From contig JBBSTI010000123.1 of assembly GCA_038236005.1 (NCBI GenBank), positions 1 to 10,747 on the forward strand: DNA of 10,747 bases, written 5' to 3'. A model generated the notes under the pieces. That model did no database searches, was not told where the DNA came from, and saw nothing but the letters and a program-made list of their open reading frames with translations. Positions 1 through 6,580 of this stretch are shown here, piece after piece. The position numbers were made by a program, and so were the translations under genes. Origin of the DNA: CANKBT01 sp038236005 (lineage in GTDB: Bacteria > Actinomycetota > Actinomycetes > Mycobacteriales > SCTD01). Position 1 is the stretch's first letter. Every line of letters begins with the position of its first letter.

Positions 1-1
1 C

Positions 2-1348
2 GACGCCTTCAGCGAACGGGGCCGCTTGCTGAGCTTCCCGACGAGGTCCATCGACGCCCTACGCGTCCGCGTCACCAAGGTCAACTACGGTGGGCAGGCA
101 GGCGGCGCGAAACCGCCGACCTGGCCGGTCAACCCCGCCGTCCTGGCAGACCGAAACCAACCGTGGTACGCCCCCGCGTTCATCCGCGAAGTCGCCGCCT
201 ACTCACCCGGGACAGTGCTCGACATGGCACCAGCCAACCCGCCGGCTGTCGAGGCGTCGCCCGCCATTGGCCCTGCACCGTGGGGCTCTCCCACCACGGC
301 GACGGCGCCCGCGCCCAGCAGTGTTCGCCTGAGCGGCACGGACCGCTATGACACCGCAGCCTCGATCTTCTCCGCGGCGTTCGGCTGCGCGGGCGGTGGC
401 GCGAGCAGCGCCGTACTCGCCCGCGGCGACGCGTTCGCCGACGCCCTGGCCGGCAGCTACCTCGCCGGCACGAAGAGCACCGGCGTCCTGCTGACGGCGC
501 CTGCCTCCGTACCCGCCCGGACGCTGGAGTCCCTGCGCGGCAGCGGAGTGAGCACCGTCTACCTGCTTGGTGGGACCGCCGCGATCAGCGACACCGTCGC
601 CGGCCAGCTCGCGGCGACGCCGTCCTACAACTGCGCCGGTACGCGCGGTGGCCCGCTGCAGGTCGTCCGCCTCAGCGGCGCGGACCGCTTCGACACCGCC
701 CGGCGGGTCGCCGAGTCCGCCGGCGCAGACGCGGTCGGCACGTCCGTCCCGGCCGGCACGAACCGGCCGCTGCGCACCGCAGTCGTCGCGAGCGGTCTGG
801 GCTTCGCGGACGCCCTCGCGGCCGGGCCGCTGTCCTACGCCGGGGCGGCCACTGCCGAGCTCGGCAACGGACGCGGCTTCCCGACCTTGCTGACCGGCGC
901 GGCCGCGCTCTCGCCCGAGGCCGAGACGGCCCTGATCAGCCTGGACATCGAGCAGGTCCTCATCCCCGGCGGTACCGGCGTGGTCAGCCCGGCCGTCCAG
1001 AGCCGCCTGCAGCAGCTCGGCCTGCAGGTCACCCGCCTGGCGGGCACCGACCGCACCGAGACAGCGGCCGCGGTCGCCCGCTTCGCCGTCGACTCCCTCG
1101 GCTTCTCCCGCTCCGGTGTCGCGCTCGCCCGCGGTGACGCGTTCGCCGACGCCCTGGCCGGCGCGGCGTACGCCGGAGACGGACGCCTCCCGCTGCTGCT
1201 CACCGCCGGCCCCAGCACGCTCGGCGACGCGACCTCGGCCTACCTGCAGTCCGAAGCGGTCCCGACGGGCTCGATCACCGTCTTCGGCGGCGACGGCGCG
1301 ATCAGCCCCGGAACGCTCGCCGACGCCCTGCTGTCGCTGCTCGGGTGA
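2..1348 (+). CDS. Cell-wall-binding repeat 2 (CWB2) protein, 5'-truncated by window edge
   Basis: The frame is open from base 2 with no stop, so the true start lies upstream; a TTG at 26 is only an internal leucine codon. Of 448 visible residues, the first ~95 form a region I do not recognise, ending in an Ala/Pro-rich linker. Three tandem repeats follow, of the type that anchors proteins non-covalently to cell-wall polymers (CWB2, Pfam PF04122), at about 323-620, 662-1020 and 1028-1345. Each opens with an RL(S/A)G(T/A)DR motif, then has an (A/G)FADALA block and a (L/I)xGG(T/D)xx(I/V)S block. All three are intact and the protein ends straight after the third, so this is a C-terminal anchor. 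Repeat 1 has two cysteines (in FGCAGG and YNCAG) absent from the others. The missing N-terminus probably carries a signal peptide and the functional domain. A surface protein beside an exopolysaccharide locus is plausible, but its specific role is unknown. Confidence 0.88.
   Translation, partial: DAFSERGRLLSFPTRSIDALRVRVTKVNYGGQAGGAKPPTWPVNPAVLADRNQPWYAPAFIREVAAYSPGTVLDMAPANPPAVEASPAIGPAPWGSPTTATAPAPSSVRLSGTDRYDTAASIFSAAFGCAGGGASSAVLARGDAFADALAGSYLAGTKSTGVLLTAPASVPARTLESLRGSGVSTVYLLGGTAAISDTVAGQLAATPSYNCAGTRGGPLQVVRLSGADRFDTARRVAESAGADAVGTSVPAGTNRPLRTAVVASGLGFADALAAGPLSYAGAATAELGNGRGFPTLLTGAAALSPEAETALISLDIEQVLIPGGTGVVSPAVQSRLQQLGLQVTRLAGTDRTETAAAVARFAVDSLGFSRSGVALARGDAFADALAGAAYAGDGRLPLLLTAGPSTLGDATSAYLQSEAVPTGSITVFGGDGAISPGTLADALLSLLG
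416..454 (+). repeat. Near-identical 39-bp block in CWB2 repeat 1 (copy at 1124-1162)
   Basis: This 39-base block encodes the LARGDAFADALAG segment of repeat 1. It recurs in repeat 3 at 1124-1162 in the same orientation with one synonymous C/T difference. Repeat 2 is much more diverged over the same segment. The match is far closer than the rest of repeats 1 and 3, which suggests local gene conversion or strong constraint. Confidence 0.7.
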
Positions 1349-1480
1349 GCGCACCAGCAAAAAGGCCCCGATCTCCCGACGTACCACGGGCGGGCGCTGC
1401 TGCTCGGCTGAGATCAGCTCCGGCGCGAGCCGCGTGCGCGTGGGCTGACGACGGTCAGGCAGAGTCAAAGGTCGACGGGT

Positions 1481-1519
1481 CAGTCGCCGTCTACAGCTTT
1501 GGCTGAACGGCGTTGACTG
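1481..1519. repeat. Nested inverted repeat upstream of the glycosyltransferase remnant
   Basis: The outer arms are CAGTC-GCCGT (1481-1490) and ACGGC-gtt-GACTG (1507-1519), ten base pairs with a three-base bulge. The inner arms are CAGC (1494-1497) and GCTG (1502-1505) around a four-base loop. No U-tract follows, so an intrinsic terminator in the + direction is unlikely. The right arm contains the TTGACT hexamer of the candidate promoter, so an operator or cruciform is possible. Confidence 0.4.
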
Positions 1520-1545
1520 TCGCCGGCTCCCCGCGTCCCTACCCT
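1513..1545 (+). promoter_or_regulatory. Candidate promoter for the remnant, probably leaderless
   Basis: TTGACT at 1513-1518 resembles a -35 box. TACCCT at 1540-1545 fits the actinobacterial TAnnnT -10 form and lies seven bases before the GTG at 1553. The 21-base spacer is long for a housekeeping promoter, so the -35 assignment is weak. No Shine-Dalgarno precedes the GTG, as expected for a leaderless transcript. The intact paralog has its -10-like box at almost the same distance from its start. Confidence 0.35.
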
Positions 1546-1552
1546 GGCCGAT

Positions 1553-1825
1553 GTGCGCGCGCTGCGGATCTACCACCTGGGCCGAAACGCCAGCCACCGA
1601 GCCCGGGGCCGGGCCCTCGTCCAGGCCGGGTGCGAGGTCGTGCTCGCCGTCCCGGCGTCCTGGCCGTGCGGAGGGTCGGACCGCACGCTGGGGTCGGAGG
1701 AACTTTGAGCACAGGTCACTGGCGGCGGCCGGCCGTTCGCCATGCCGCTCCTGCGCAAGGACAACGCAGCCACCCGGAGCCTGGCCCGCGCGACGGACGG
1801 CCTGCTGCGCAACGTCCGACCGTGA
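1553..1825 (+). pseudogene. Internally deleted glycosyltransferase, paralog of the gene at 5004-6320
   Basis: From GTG at 1553 the frame reads 51 residues similar throughout to the N-terminus of the intact glycosyltransferase at 5004 (RALRIYHLGRN versus RVLRVYHASRD; shared HRxRxRAL, AG and VPxxWP). It stops at a TGA at 1706-1708. In the same frame, right after the stop, comes AQVTGGGRPFAMPLLRKD, matching APVTGGGRPFALPVLRED near the C-terminus of the intact protein, and the frame ends at TGA 1823-1825. About 335 central codons are missing, including the GRLxPEKG and EX7E nucleotide-sugar-binding motifs, so it cannot be a working enzyme. The deletion junction lies at about 1703-1712. The 51-codon open stretch might still be translated. 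Its end is three bases from the stop of the convergent glycosyltransferase. Confidence 0.82.
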
Positions 1826-1828
1826 CCG

Positions 1829-2977
1829 TCAGCAGGGCACACCGATGCTGCGGTACGCCTGGCAGACCCCGGCGGCAGCAGCCTCGGGGGAGAACCGCTG
1901 CGCGACCCGGGGTCCGGCTGCGCCCAGGCGCTGCCGCAGGGCCGGGTCCTCGATGAGCATCCGGAGGGTTCGCGCCAAGGCCTCCGGATCGCGCGGCGCC
2001 ACCAGCAGGCCGTCCACACCGTGCTGGACCACCTCCGCAGGACCGCCCTCATTGCTGGCGACGACGGCCAGGCCCGCCGCCAGTCCTTCGACTACGACCT
2101 GACCGAACGGCTCCGGACTGGTCGAGCAGTGCACTAGGACGTCCACCCGCGACAGCTCCCCGTACACGTCCTCGCGGAAGCCGCGGAACTCGACCTGGTC
2201 CGTCAGGCCGAGTCGAGCCACAGAGAGCCGGAGCTGCTGCTCGTAGAGCTCCTCGCCGAACATGACGGAGCCGACGAGGACCGCCCGTACCCCTGTGCCC
2301 CGGGCCGCTGCCGCGAATGCCTCGAGGAAGACGTGCTGTCCCTTCCACGGAGCCAGCCGACCGACCACACCCAGGGTCAGCGGACGGTCGCCCCTCGGCG
2401 CCGGGGAGAGGTCCGGGCCAGGGACGACGTTCTGCACGACGGTGCGACGCTGGTGCGGCGGAAGTGTCGACAGGGTGCTCGAGGAGTTCGCGACCACAGC
2501 GGACGGCAGGACCCGGGACGCGGCTCGTACAGCTCGCACGGCAGTCGAGGGCAAGTAGTCCTCCGCGATCCGGTCACGGAGGTGCCAGACGACCGGGACG
2601 CGCGCCAACCGGCCGGCGGCACCACCGTAGAGCGCTGCCTTCAGCGAGTTCGTGTGCACCACGTCGGCTCGCTCGGCACGCACCCGGCGGGCCAGCGAGA
2701 CCGTGTAGGGCATAACCGCCGCGGCCGCCGCGAGGTCTAACGCGTCGGAACGCACGCTGTCCTTCCGGACCTCACGCGTCCGCTCGTCGAGCGGCAGCAC
2801 CTGGACCTCGACCCCGGCCTCCTCGAGGCGGGCCACCAGAGGGCCCTCCTCACCGAGCAGGACCAGCGGGTCTACGAACTCGCAGAGAGCGGGAACGAGC
2901 CTGGCGAGCGCGATCTCGGCCCCGCTGAGCTGGGCGCAGTGGTCGACGAAGACCACCCGCGCCCGCTTCGCCCCCAC
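1829..2977 (-). CDS. GT4-family glycosyltransferase (GT-B fold)
   Basis: Predicted to transfer a sugar from a nucleotide sugar to a lipid-linked or polysaccharide acceptor at the inner membrane face during exopolysaccharide assembly. The 382-residue length is typical for GT4. The N-terminal acceptor domain carries SGAE near residues 18-21 and HTN at 108-110. The C-terminal donor domain carries GRLAPWKG (207-213) and the EX7E pair in EPFGQVVVE (E289, E297), the signature that holds the nucleotide sugar. I chose the GTG at 2977 because its G is the last base of the upstream TAG stop (TAGTG), a classic translational-coupling arrangement, and a GGGG lies about ten bases upstream. An in-frame start at 3037 would add 20 residues overlapping the upstream gene and looks less likely. 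Sugar and linkage cannot be read from sequence. Confidence 0.9.
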   Translation of the reverse strand: MGAKRARVVFVDHCAQLSGAEIALARLVPALCEFVDPLVLLGEEGPLVARLEEAGVEVQVLPLDERTREVRKDSVRSDALDLAAAAAVMPYTVSLARRVRAERADVVHTNSLKAALYGGAAGRLARVPVVWHLRDRIAEDYLPSTAVRAVRAASRVLPSAVVANSSSTLSTLPPHQRRTVVQNVVPGPDLSPAPRGDRPLTLGVVGRLAPWKGQHVFLEAFAAAARGTGVRAVLVGSVMFGEELYEQQLRLSVARLGLTDQVEFRGFREDVYGELSRVDVLVHCSTSPEPFGQVVVEGLAAGLAVVASNEGGPAEVVQHGVDGLLVAPRDPEALARTLRMLIEDPALRQRLGAAGPRVAQRFSPEAAAAGVCQAYRSIGVPC

Positions 2978-4653
2978 TAGTCGTCGGCCCCAGCCGTCGA
3001 GGGCGGCCCCTTCGCCGACCAAGACGGCCCTGACCAAGCCGGGTGGCCGGCCGCCGCCTCGGGCGGGTGTGCGACGGGCACCGGCGTCGGTCCCGGGCGA
3101 GCGGGATCGGCGTCCCCGGCCACATCGTCGGCCCCACGGTCGACCGGCGGCGTGGCAGGTGTTGCCGAGGACATGGCGACCGTGTCCGACTGACGTGCGG
3201 GCGGATACGCCCGAGGTGTCTCCGACACCGGAGGCGAAGGCCTGGGCGACATGCTTGACGGGATCGACCGTTCCGACCGCGGGGCGACCACGTCGCTGGA
3301 TACTTCGAGGAGCTGCCCGTGCTCACGTCGTCGGCTGACGAGGCGGCGCTTACTGTCGGTGTAGTAGCCGTCGCCCTTCTCGGTGGCTGCACCATTCGCG
3401 ACCAGACCGATCACGCGTGTCTCGACGCTCCGCAGGCGGGTGAGGGTGGTCTTGAGCTGGGTTCGCGTCGTCGTCCCGACCCGTACCACGAGGAGCACCG
3501 CGTCGATGTGGACCAGCATGGCCGTGGTGTCTGCGACCGGCAGGATGGGAGCCGTGTCGATGATGACCAGGTCGGCCCGCTCGCGGAGCCGGCCCAGCAG
3601 CTCACCCATCTTATCGCTCGACAGGAGCTCGCTCGGCTTGGCGGGTCGCGTGCCGCTCGTGAGCACCATCACGTGGCCGTCACCATAGGGCTGTAGCGCC
3701 TCATCCAGGCTGACGTCACCGACGAGGACATTGGTCACGCCGGGCCCCTCATCCATGTCGAAGATCTCGGCGACGCGGGGCTTGCGCAGGTCGGCGTCGA
3801 CGAGCAAGACGCGCTGTCCGGCCTGGGCGTAGGCAACGGCGAGGTCCGTGGCGACGCTCGTCTTTCCCTCGCCAGGGCCGCCCGAGGTCACGACGAGCGT
3901 CCGCAGCGGACCACCGATCCCGGAGAACTGGACGTTCGTCCTAACCAGGCGGACTGCCTCGGCACGTCGGGAACGCGGTCGTCGCTCCGTGACCAGCTGC
4001 TCGCCCCGGAACTCGAACGGCACGGCCGCGGCTACCCCGACATCGGTCAGCCGCTCGAGCTCGTCGACATCGCGGACCTTATTGTCGAGTGCTTCACGGA
4101 CGAGAAGAAGGCTGACGCCGACCACCAGACCGAGCGCGAGGCCTAAGAGCAGGTTGCGCTGCTCGTCCGGGCTGATGAGCGCCGGTTGGAGCCGCGGGGG
4201 CTCCAGGACACGCAGACTTGTCTCGGTGCCACCATCGGCCCCACCCTCGAAGTCCGTGACGAAGCTTGGGAACTCCGTGGCGTAGGCCTGGGCGACCGCC
4301 AGCGCCTGCTCGGCACTGCTCGCCGTCGTGCTCAACCGCAAAAAGATCGTTCCAGGAATACTGGCTGCCGACGCCCCGAAGCCGCTGACGCCGCTCGTCC
4401 TGGCGACTTGCACGAGCGCGGCGCGATTCGTGACCAGCGTGGCGTAGGACGCGAAGCGATTTTGAGACGTCTGCGCAATGAGCGGGTTGACCGGCCTGCC
4501 CTGTGCGTCCGAGAGGTAGAAGACCAGGCTGGATCCGTACACCTCGGCCTGGCGTTGCGTCGCCGTATAGGCACCAAAACCCCCCACCGCAGTGCACAAC
4601 ACCAGCAGCCACCATGACCTGCGCAGCAAACGCAGGTAGTCCTTGAGCTCCAC
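2977..4653 (-). CDS. Polysaccharide chain-length regulator fused to BY-type tyrosine autokinase (Wzz/Wzc-like)
   Basis: A 558-residue membrane protein predicted to control polymerisation and chain length of exported polysaccharide by autophosphorylation. Order: Wzz-like domain starting at DYLRLLRRSWW, first membrane segment at about 14-31, extracellular region, second membrane segment at about 168-186, then the cytoplasmic kinase. The kinase shows Walker A GGPGEGKTS (258-266), Walker A' VLLVDADLRKP (282-292) and Walker B LVIIDTAP (362-369). The tail after ~435 is ~120 residues, rich in Pro, Ser and Ala, probably disordered. It has only one tyrosine pair (Y430-Y431) plus Y483, unlike the usual tyrosine cluster. 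The start is GTG at 4653, with GGGAGG at 4663-4668 nine bases upstream. It is the first gene of a two-gene operon with the overlapping glycosyltransferase. A phosphatase partner is not visible. Confidence 0.92.
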   Translation of the reverse strand: MELKDYLRLLRRSWWLLVLCTAVGGFGAYTATQRQAEVYGSSLVFYLSDAQGRPVNPLIAQTSQNRFASYATLVTNRAALVQVARTSGVSGFGASAASIPGTIFLRLSTTASSAEQALAVAQAYATEFPSFVTDFEGGADGGTETSLRVLEPPRLQPALISPDEQRNLLLGLALGLVVGVSLLLVREALDNKVRDVDELERLTDVGVAAAVPFEFRGEQLVTERRPRSRRAEAVRLVRTNVQFSGIGGPLRTLVVTSGGPGEGKTSVATDLAVAYAQAGQRVLLVDADLRKPRVAEIFDMDEGPGVTNVLVGDVSLDEALQPYGDGHVMVLTSGTRPAKPSELLSSDKMGELLGRLRERADLVIIDTAPILPVADTTAMLVHIDAVLLVVRVGTTTRTQLKTTLTRLRSVETRVIGLVANGAATEKGDGYYTDSKRRLVSRRREHGQLLEVSSDVVAPRSERSIPSSMSPRPSPPVSETPRAYPPARQSDTVAMSSATPATPPVDRGADDVAGDADPARPGPTPVPVAHPPEAAAGHPAWSGPSWSAKGPPSTAGADD

Positions 4654-4662
4654 GCACGCTCG

Positions 4663-4668
4663 CCTCCC
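4663..4668 (-). promoter_or_regulatory. Shine-Dalgarno of the Wzz/BY-kinase gene
   Basis: GGGAGG on the minus strand, nine bases before the GTG at 4653. It fixes that start; there is no better in-frame start nearby. Confidence 0.65.
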
Positions 4669-4810
4669 GGACCTCCGCGTTCGGGCGGCCTGCCGTAATC
4701 ATGCCTGTCGAGGGCCCCGCTGGGTGGCGAAGCCCCCGATGCCGTCGATCACCCCAGACCTCGTATCCGTCGAGCCCGTCCGGCTGCACGGCTACCGACG
4801 CGCAGTTGGA

Positions 4811-4990
4811 TCAGCAGACGGCCGTCCTCCGCTCGGCAAGGCCCTGGGCGTGCAGCGCGTCGGTGAACGCGGCCTCGACCTGGGTGCGCCCTCCTCGGCC
4901 GAGACCAGCGGGTCGCGGTGCGCCGAGCCGCGCAGCCGGACGAAGCCCTTGCGACGCATCAGCTCTGTGGTCGCGGCCAGCAGAGCTGGG
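4811..4990 (-). pseudogene. Frameshifted C-terminal fragment of an unrecognised gene
   Basis: On the minus strand one frame reads LLAATTELMRRKGFVRLRG and then SAHRDPLVSAEE, with about 90% G/C at third positions. After a one-base slip at about 4890-4900 a second frame reads TQVEAAFTDALHAQGLAERR and ends at TGA 4811-4813, with equally coding-like third positions. The pieces join in the right order, so this looks like the C-terminal ~60 residues of a decayed gene. Its 5' side runs into the start of the divergent glycosyltransferase gene and has been lost. I do not recognise the family. The start LLAATTELMRRKGF faintly resembles a TetR-type N-terminus, but nothing else supports that. A chance coding-like stretch in GC-rich DNA is the main alternative. 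Confidence 0.38.
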
Positions 4991-4991
4991 C

Positions 4992-4997
4992 TAACTT
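4992..4997 (+). promoter_or_regulatory. Candidate -10 box of a leaderless promoter
   Basis: TAACTT fits the TAnnnT pattern and ends six bases before the ATG at 5004, so transcription would begin at or next to the start codon. No Shine-Dalgarno precedes the ATG. I cannot point to a convincing -35 box. Leaderless mRNAs are common in Actinomycetota. Confidence 0.5.
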
Positions 4998-5003
4998 TCG
5001 GGT

Positions 5004-6320
5004 ATGCGCGTCCTCCGCGTGTATCACGCAAGTCGTGACACTGCCCACCGACAACGGGACCGAGCGCTCGCCGCGGCTGGCGTTGAGCTCACGCTCGTCG
5101 TGCCGCAGCGCTGGCCGGGTGGCGCACACACGCATCCGGTCGACGAGGAAGCGTTCGAGGTCGTCGAGCTGCCGGTGCAGCGGCCGGGGGACGTCAACCG
5201 GCACCGGCACGCTGGCGACGCCGACGTCCGGCGAGTGTTCGACCGGGTGCGGCCTGACCTGCTCGACCTGCACGCTGAGCCGTTCAGTGCCGTGACCCGG
5301 CAGTGGCTGCGGCTTGCTCCGACGGAGCTCTCGGCTGTCAGTTACACCGCACAGAACATCGACAAGCGGTGGCCGCCGCCGTTCGCCCAGTGGGAGACGG
5401 CGTCGTTTCGGCGGCTCGGCGGCATCTACCCCTGCAGCCGGCAGGCGGCGAGCGTCGTGCGTGGCAAGGGCTTCAGCGGGGCGGTCGAGGTGCTGCCGCT
5501 AGGGACCGACCCTGAACGGTTTCGACGGGGTGACCAGCGCCACAAGGACCCGGTCTGGACGCTCGCACTCGTCGGGCGGCTCGTGCCGGAGAAGGGCGTT
5601 CTCGACGCGGTCCACGTTCTCGACGCCGTGCGCCGGCAGCGCTCGGCGCGACTGGTCCTGCTCGGCACCGGCCCTGAGGTGGCCCGGGCGCAGGCGCTCG
5701 CCGCCGAGCTCGGCGTCGCTGACCTGTTGGAGCACCGTGCCTGGGGCGAGGCAGACGCGGTCGCCGACCTCTACCGGGAGACCCACGTCGCCCTCGTGCC
5801 GAGCAGGGCGACCCGGACCTGGGTCGAGCAGTTCGGGCGCTCAATCACCGAGGCGCAGGCCTGTGGGGCCGTCGTCGCCGGCTACGCCAGCGGCTCGATC
5901 CCGGAGGTGACGGGGGAGCGGGGGCGGCTCGTCCCTGAGGGTGACGCCGCGGCGCTCGGCGACGATGTCTGCCGACTGGCAGCTGACGCCTCGGTCTGGG
6001 CGACGCTGCGCGAGGCGGGGCTGCGCCACGCGCCGGACCTCGGTTGGCGGGCGGTCGCCCGCGGCCAGCGGGCGCTCTACGAGCATGTCCTCGCCGGCGG
6101 CCCCGGTACCCGTCCCGTGCGTCCTGACCGCGCCGCCGCCCTGCGCGAGTTCGGCGCCCCCGCACCGGTCACCGGCGGCGGCCGCCCCTTCGCGCTGCCG
6201 GTGCTTCGCGAAGACACCGCGCTGAGCAGAGCACTCGCGCTTGGGCTGGACGCCGCAGCCGCTTTGCGCAGCCGCAAGCCACGTCCGCCTGAAGCGCAGG
6301 AGGACTCAGCGGCCGGCTAG
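5004..6320 (+). CDS. GT4-like glycosyltransferase, exopolysaccharide biosynthesis
   Basis: A 438-residue GT-B type enzyme predicted to add a sugar from a nucleotide donor to the growing repeat unit in the cytoplasm. The N-terminal domain starts straight at the first beta strand (VLRVYHASRD), which supports ATG 5004. The C-terminal domain carries GRLVPEKG (191-198), LLGTGPE (219-225) and the EX7E signature EQFGRSITE (E275, E283). The length is somewhat above the GT4 norm because of a ~70-residue C-terminal extension with a VTGGGRPFALP motif and a charged, probably disordered end. The same motif survives in the remnant at 1553-1825, so the extension is a subfamily trait, not a read-through artefact. 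The gene is divergent from the Wzz/BY-kinase operon and followed by the sugar transferase after ~250 bases. Donor and acceptor cannot be inferred. Confidence 0.9.
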   Translation: MRVLRVYHASRDTAHRQRDRALAAAGVELTLVVPQRWPGGAHTHPVDEEAFEVVELPVQRPGDVNRHRHAGDADVRRVFDRVRPDLLDLHAEPFSAVTRQWLRLAPTELSAVSYTAQNIDKRWPPPFAQWETASFRRLGGIYPCSRQAASVVRGKGFSGAVEVLPLGTDPERFRRGDQRHKDPVWTLALVGRLVPEKGVLDAVHVLDAVRRQRSARLVLLGTGPEVARAQALAAELGVADLLEHRAWGEADAVADLYRETHVALVPSRATRTWVEQFGRSITEAQACGAVVAGYASGSIPEVTGERGRLVPEGDAAALGDDVCRLAADASVWATLREAGLRHAPDLGWRAVARGQRALYEHVLAGGPGTRPVRPDRAAALREFGAPAPVTGGGRPFALPVLREDTALSRALALGLDAAAALRSRKPRPPEAQEDSAAG

Positions 6321-6569
6321 CTCGGCCCCGGTCATCGTGTCCTTGCGCTCGGACGGCGGTACGCGCGCCGAGCGGGAGCACCAGCCGCGATGCCTTACGC
6401 GATGCTGTTCTGGTAGGTCCTGGCGGACGGGTGGGTCGGGTCAGACCGCGAGCGGTGGGCTGTTCGCGGCTGTCGCCAGCTGGGTCCATGCCTTCTGCCA
6501 GGGCAAGGCTGTCGGCCTGTGACAACGCAAGTCGGACTTTTCGTTGCAAGTTGACGAGACTATGTCACT
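6321..6569. other. Intergenic region upstream of the sugar transferase
   Basis: About 250 bases with no frame I can support as a gene; open frames on both strands lack recognisable sequence. The last ~50 bases are clearly more A/T-rich than the surroundings and hold a dyad at 6523-6546 and a TTGACG hexamer at 6551-6556, so regulation of the downstream gene probably sits here. Confidence 0.5.
6523..6546. promoter_or_regulatory. Interrupted dyad, possible operator upstream of sugar transferase
   Basis: The sequence reads CAACG-c-AAGTC-g-GACTT-tt-CGTTG: two five-base arm pairs around a single central base, with one asymmetric interruption. It lies about 24 bases before the ATG at 6570 and just left of TTGACG. 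This shape suits a dimeric repressor or activator site. Folded as RNA it would be a hairpin of about eight base pairs with a short T-run inside its right arm, so a weak terminator for the upstream gene is the alternative. Confidence 0.4.
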
Positions 6570-6580
6570 ATGGGTAGTCA
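6551..6580 (+). promoter_or_regulatory. Candidate promoter TTGACG / TAGTCA
   Basis: TTGACG at 6551-6556 is close to the actinobacterial -35 consensus. TAGTCA at 6575-6580, 18 bases downstream, is a possible -10 box. If used, transcription would start near 6587, inside the longer version of the sugar transferase frame, favouring the ATG at 6639 as the true start. Confidence 0.35.

Larger units (their letters stand above)
1349..1552. other. Intergenic region between CWB2 gene and glycosyltransferase remnant
   Basis: About 200 bases without a convincing gene. It holds a small palindrome at 1407-1418 (GCTGA-GA-TCAGC), a larger nested inverted repeat at 1481-1519 and promoter-like hexamers leading into 1553. 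An A-run followed by GGCCCC at about 1361-1370 resembles the start of a terminator, but I find no matching downstream arm, so no terminator is called. Confidence 0.5.
4654..5003. other. Divergent intergenic region between Wzz/BY-kinase and glycosyltransferase genes
   Basis: About 350 bases between two divergent genes. It must carry promoters for both. On the right side I see a -10-like box at 4992-4997 for the plus-strand gene. The centre (about 4811-4990) is filled with minus-strand coding-like sequence that is frameshifted and described separately. I do not see a clear minus-strand promoter for the kinase gene. Confidence 0.5.

Noticed and set aside
1361..1400. A-run plus GGCCCC after the CWB2 gene as an intrinsic terminator
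   Set aside because: No complementary downstream arm was found.
203..1597. Long minus-strand open frame (464 codons) antisense to the CWB2 gene
   Set aside because: It is Arg/Gly-rich low-quality sequence without domains, opposite a gene with clear repeats. Long antisense frames are expected at this GC content.
4094..4789. Minus-strand open frame (231 codons) overlapping the 5' part of the Wzz/BY-kinase gene in another frame
   Set aside because: The overlapping frame has the Wzz domain and membrane segments; this one has neither motifs nor coding-type third positions.
6241..6522. Plus-strand open frame (93 codons) across the spacer before the sugar transferase
   Set aside because: No ribosome-binding site, it starts inside the glycosyltransferase gene, and the sequence is unrecognisable. 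The segment GLFAAVASWVHAF looks protein-like but is too short to support a call.
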